A DNA stretch of 7,527 nucleotides, taken from the NCBI GenBank assembly GCA_044360435.1, contig JBIKKI010000111.1:1-7527 (forward strand). Reading direction: 5' to 3'. A program made the translations under genes and the position numbers. The notes under the pieces were generated by a model. It did not search any database and was not told the origin of the DNA. It saw only the letters and a program-made list of their open reading frames with translations. Below, piece after piece: positions 6,623-7,527 of the stretch; the first letter of the stretch is position 1; each line of letters opens with the position of its first letter. This stretch comes from REEB481 sp044360435. GTDB taxonomy: Bacteria > Bacteroidota > Bacteroidia > NS11-12g > UBA955.

Positions 6623-6629
6623 CGGAATT

Positions 6630-7001
6630 ATGGCAAAGAAAGCAGATCAGAGCGATATCCTGGCCCAGGTGGTGGTTAAGGGCATGCAGGAAAAGAAAGG
6701 CCTGAACATTGTGACACTCGATTTGCGTTCGGTGCGTTCACCCATGGCGGATTATTTTGTGATTTGTCACGGAACTTCCGACCGACAGGTTGAGGCGATT
6801 GCCGACAGTGTGGAGGAAGAAGTGCGCAAGGCAACAGGTGAGAAGCCATACCATCGCGAAGGCGGCAATCAGGCTGAATGGGTGTTGTTGGATTACGTAT
6901 CTGTGGTAGTTCATGTGTTCAGTGAAGAGAAACGCAGGTTCTACGGTTTGGAAGAATTGTGGGGTGATGCGGAACGAAAAGAATACGAAACATTGCAATA
7001 G
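6630..7001 (+). CDS. rsfS: Ribosomal silencing factor RsfS
   Basis: RsfS binds ribosomal protein L14 (uL14) on the large subunit and blocks joining of the small subunit, lowering translation when nutrients are scarce. The 123-residue length is normal for the family. Conserved blocks are in order: IVTLDLRSVRSPMADYFVIC (27-46) with HGTSDRQVEAIAD after it, the PYHREGGNQAEWVLLDYVSV block (73-92), VVHVFSEEKRRFYGLEELWGDA (93-114). The start at 6630 gives the usual short basic leader MAKKADQSD before the fold, and no Shine-Dalgarno sequence is seen. It is divergent from birA and followed 48 bases later by tRNA-Glu. The gene that often follows rsfS in Bacteroidota, ftsH, is not next to it here. Identity is firm. 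Confidence 0.96.
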   Translation: MAKKADQSDILAQVVVKGMQEKKGLNIVTLDLRSVRSPMADYFVICHGTSDRQVEAIADSVEEEVRKATGEKPYHREGGNQAEWVLLDYVSVVVHVFSEEKRRFYGLEELWGDAERKEYETLQ

Positions 7002-7034
7002 CTTGTTTATGTGGCTGTGAAGTTTATATCTTTG
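7002..7034 (+). promoter_or_regulatory. Bacteroidota-type promoter of tRNA-Glu
   Basis: TATCTTTG at 7027-7034 is a perfect match to the -7 consensus TAnnTTTG, and CTTG at 7002-7005, 21 bases upstream, is one base off the -33 TTTG. Transcription would start near 7038-7041, about ten bases before the mature tRNA. The -33 element touches the rsfS stop codon. Confidence 0.65.
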
Positions 7035-7049
7035 CAGCCCGATTCAGAT

Positions 7050-7121
7050 GGCCCGTTCGTCTATCGGCTAGGACGGCTCCCTTTCACGGAGCAAAGAGGG
7101 GTTCGATTCCCCTACGGGCTA
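7050..7121 (+). tRNA. tRNA-Glu (anticodon UUC)
   Basis: A full cloverleaf of 72 bases. The acceptor GGCCCGT pairs with ACGGGCT (first pair G-U), the D stem GTCT pairs with GGAC, and the anticodon stem GCTCC/GGAGC closes a loop CTTTCAC with anticodon TTC, which reads GAA/GAG. The T arm is AGGGG-TTCGATT-CCCCT. The discriminator base is A and CCA is not encoded (the genome continues with CGA), so CCA must be added afterwards. It sits behind its own promoter and 49 bases before the initiator tRNA. Confidence 0.96.
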
Positions 7122-7136
7122 CGACAGCAAGAGTAT

Positions 7137-7150
7137 CCGAAAATCTTCGG
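7137..7150 (+). terminator. Short hairpin after tRNA-Glu, possible terminator or processing signal
   Basis: CCGAA-AATC-TTCGG folds to a 5-bp stem with a 4-base loop, and TATTTTTG follows directly. This has the shape of a small intrinsic terminator for tRNA-Glu, but the stem is short and the T tract doubles as the -7 element of the next tRNA. It may instead be only a spacer structure in a two-tRNA transcript. Confidence 0.35.
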
Positions 7151-7158
7151 TATTTTTG
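7151..7158 (+). promoter_or_regulatory. -7 promoter element of initiator tRNA
   Basis: TATTTTTG is a perfect match to TAnnTTTG and lies 12 bases before the tRNA, the same kind of spacing as in the tRNA-Glu promoter (15 bases). No clear -33 TTTG is present, so this promoter may be weaker or the tRNA may also be read from the upstream one. Confidence 0.55.
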
Positions 7159-7170
7159 CAAAAGGTACAT

Positions 7171-7242
<72 letters not shown>

Positions 7243-7257
7243 CTAAAACAAGTAGTT

Positions 7258-7291
7258 AAGCCCTTGATTATCAGGGGCTTTCTTGTTTCTT
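7258..7291 (+). terminator. Intrinsic terminator after the tRNA pair
   Basis: AAGCCCTTG (7258-7266), loop ATTAT, CAGGGGCTT (7272-7280): a 9-bp stem with one G-U pair, followed by the T-rich tract TCTTGTTTCTT. It lies 16 bases after the initiator tRNA and should end the tRNA transcript. Confidence 0.8.
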
Positions 7292-7339
7292 AGGTAGAAC
7301 ATGGGTAGAAATTGCAAACTTACCTAATGAAAAAACCAT

Positions 7340-7527
7340 CTACTGCCCGCCTAAGTGCATAGTAACTTCAATCACTCCATCTTCAGGACTTGCAGTGAGC
7401 TGCTGCCTTGAAAGCTTGGGCCTGAAATACTCAAGAAGGCCAGTGTAAGCATAGACATACTGCCCGGGTTTGAGCTGCCTCATGGAATCAATCAACTTTT
7501 CTGCTCCTTCTGTAATCAAGAACATTT
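7340..7527 (-). CDS. Unknown protein, C-terminal part (cut by the right edge)
   Basis: The minus strand is open from the window edge to a TAG at 7342-7340. From the ATG at 7525 it reads 61 residues: MFLITEGAEKLIDSMRQLKP, then GQYVYAYTGLLEYFRPKLSR and QQLTASPEDGVIEVTMHLGGQ. Only two bases lie upstream of that ATG, so I cannot tell whether it is the true start or an internal Met. The visible part mixes helix-forming and strand-forming stretches, has no membrane segment and no signal peptide, and ends in a strand-like VIEVTMHL. I do not recognise the family. Codon use is not obviously different from the neighbours. It converges on the tRNA pair, with the terminator between them. Confidence 0.55.
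   Translation of the reverse strand, partial: MFLITEGAEKLIDSMRQLKPGQYVYAYTGLLEYFRPKLSRQQLTASPEDGVIEVTMHLGGQ

Noticed and set aside
7327..7362. Plus-strand ATG opening MKKPSTARLSA then a stop
   Set aside because: The lysine-rich start recalls Bacteroidota integrase N-termini behind tRNA genes, but it ends after 11 codons and overlaps the minus-strand frame; too little to call an integrase remnant.

Overview
The window looks like a piece of a Bacteroidota (Bacteroidetes) chromosome with mid-range GC. The evidence is the gene content (HTH-less biotin ligase, type III pantothenate kinase, an outer-membrane beta-barrel and an LptC lipoprotein in one run), the absence of clear Shine-Dalgarno sites, and TAnnTTTG-type -7 promoter elements in front of both tRNA genes. 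A genus cannot be named from the sequence alone.

Layout. Positions 1-1804 (minus) carry glmS, cut by the left edge just before its conserved C-terminus. Positions 1805-2327 are a 523-base gap. It holds the likely glmS promoter and, on the plus strand at 2029-2243, a decayed 3' remnant of an AAA+ ATPase of the DUF4143 type, with one frameshift. A plus-strand YdeI/OmdA-family gene (2328-2975) follows and ends 11 bases from a minus-strand block that converges on it. In transcription order that block reads birA (6592-5852), coaX (5816-5103), a 461-residue outer-membrane barrel (5113-3728), lptC (3728-3138) and a small two-helix membrane protein (3199-2987). Four of these genes join by overlaps and one by a 35-base gap, so this is almost certainly one operon. 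Divergent from birA, across only 37 bases that contain a near-palindrome, is rsfS (6630-7001). It is followed by tRNA-Glu(UUC), initiator tRNA-fMet(CAU) and a good intrinsic terminator. The right edge cuts into a minus-strand gene of unknown function (from 7340).

How the genes fit. Most of the window is housekeeping: amino-sugar supply for peptidoglycan and LPS (GlmS), cofactor handling (BirA loads biotin on acetyl-CoA carboxylase; CoaX starts coenzyme A synthesis), LPS transport (LptC) and translation control (RsfS, tRNAs). The shared theme of the minus operon appears to be acyl-CoA, lipid and envelope biogenesis, and the uncharacterised barrel and the small membrane protein are best read in that light. 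I see no new defence or mobile system. The points most worth a second look are the DUF4143 remnant, the CoaX active-site substitution, the palindrome between birA and rsfS, the long lptC overlap, and the hairpin that runs straight into the tRNA-fMet promoter.
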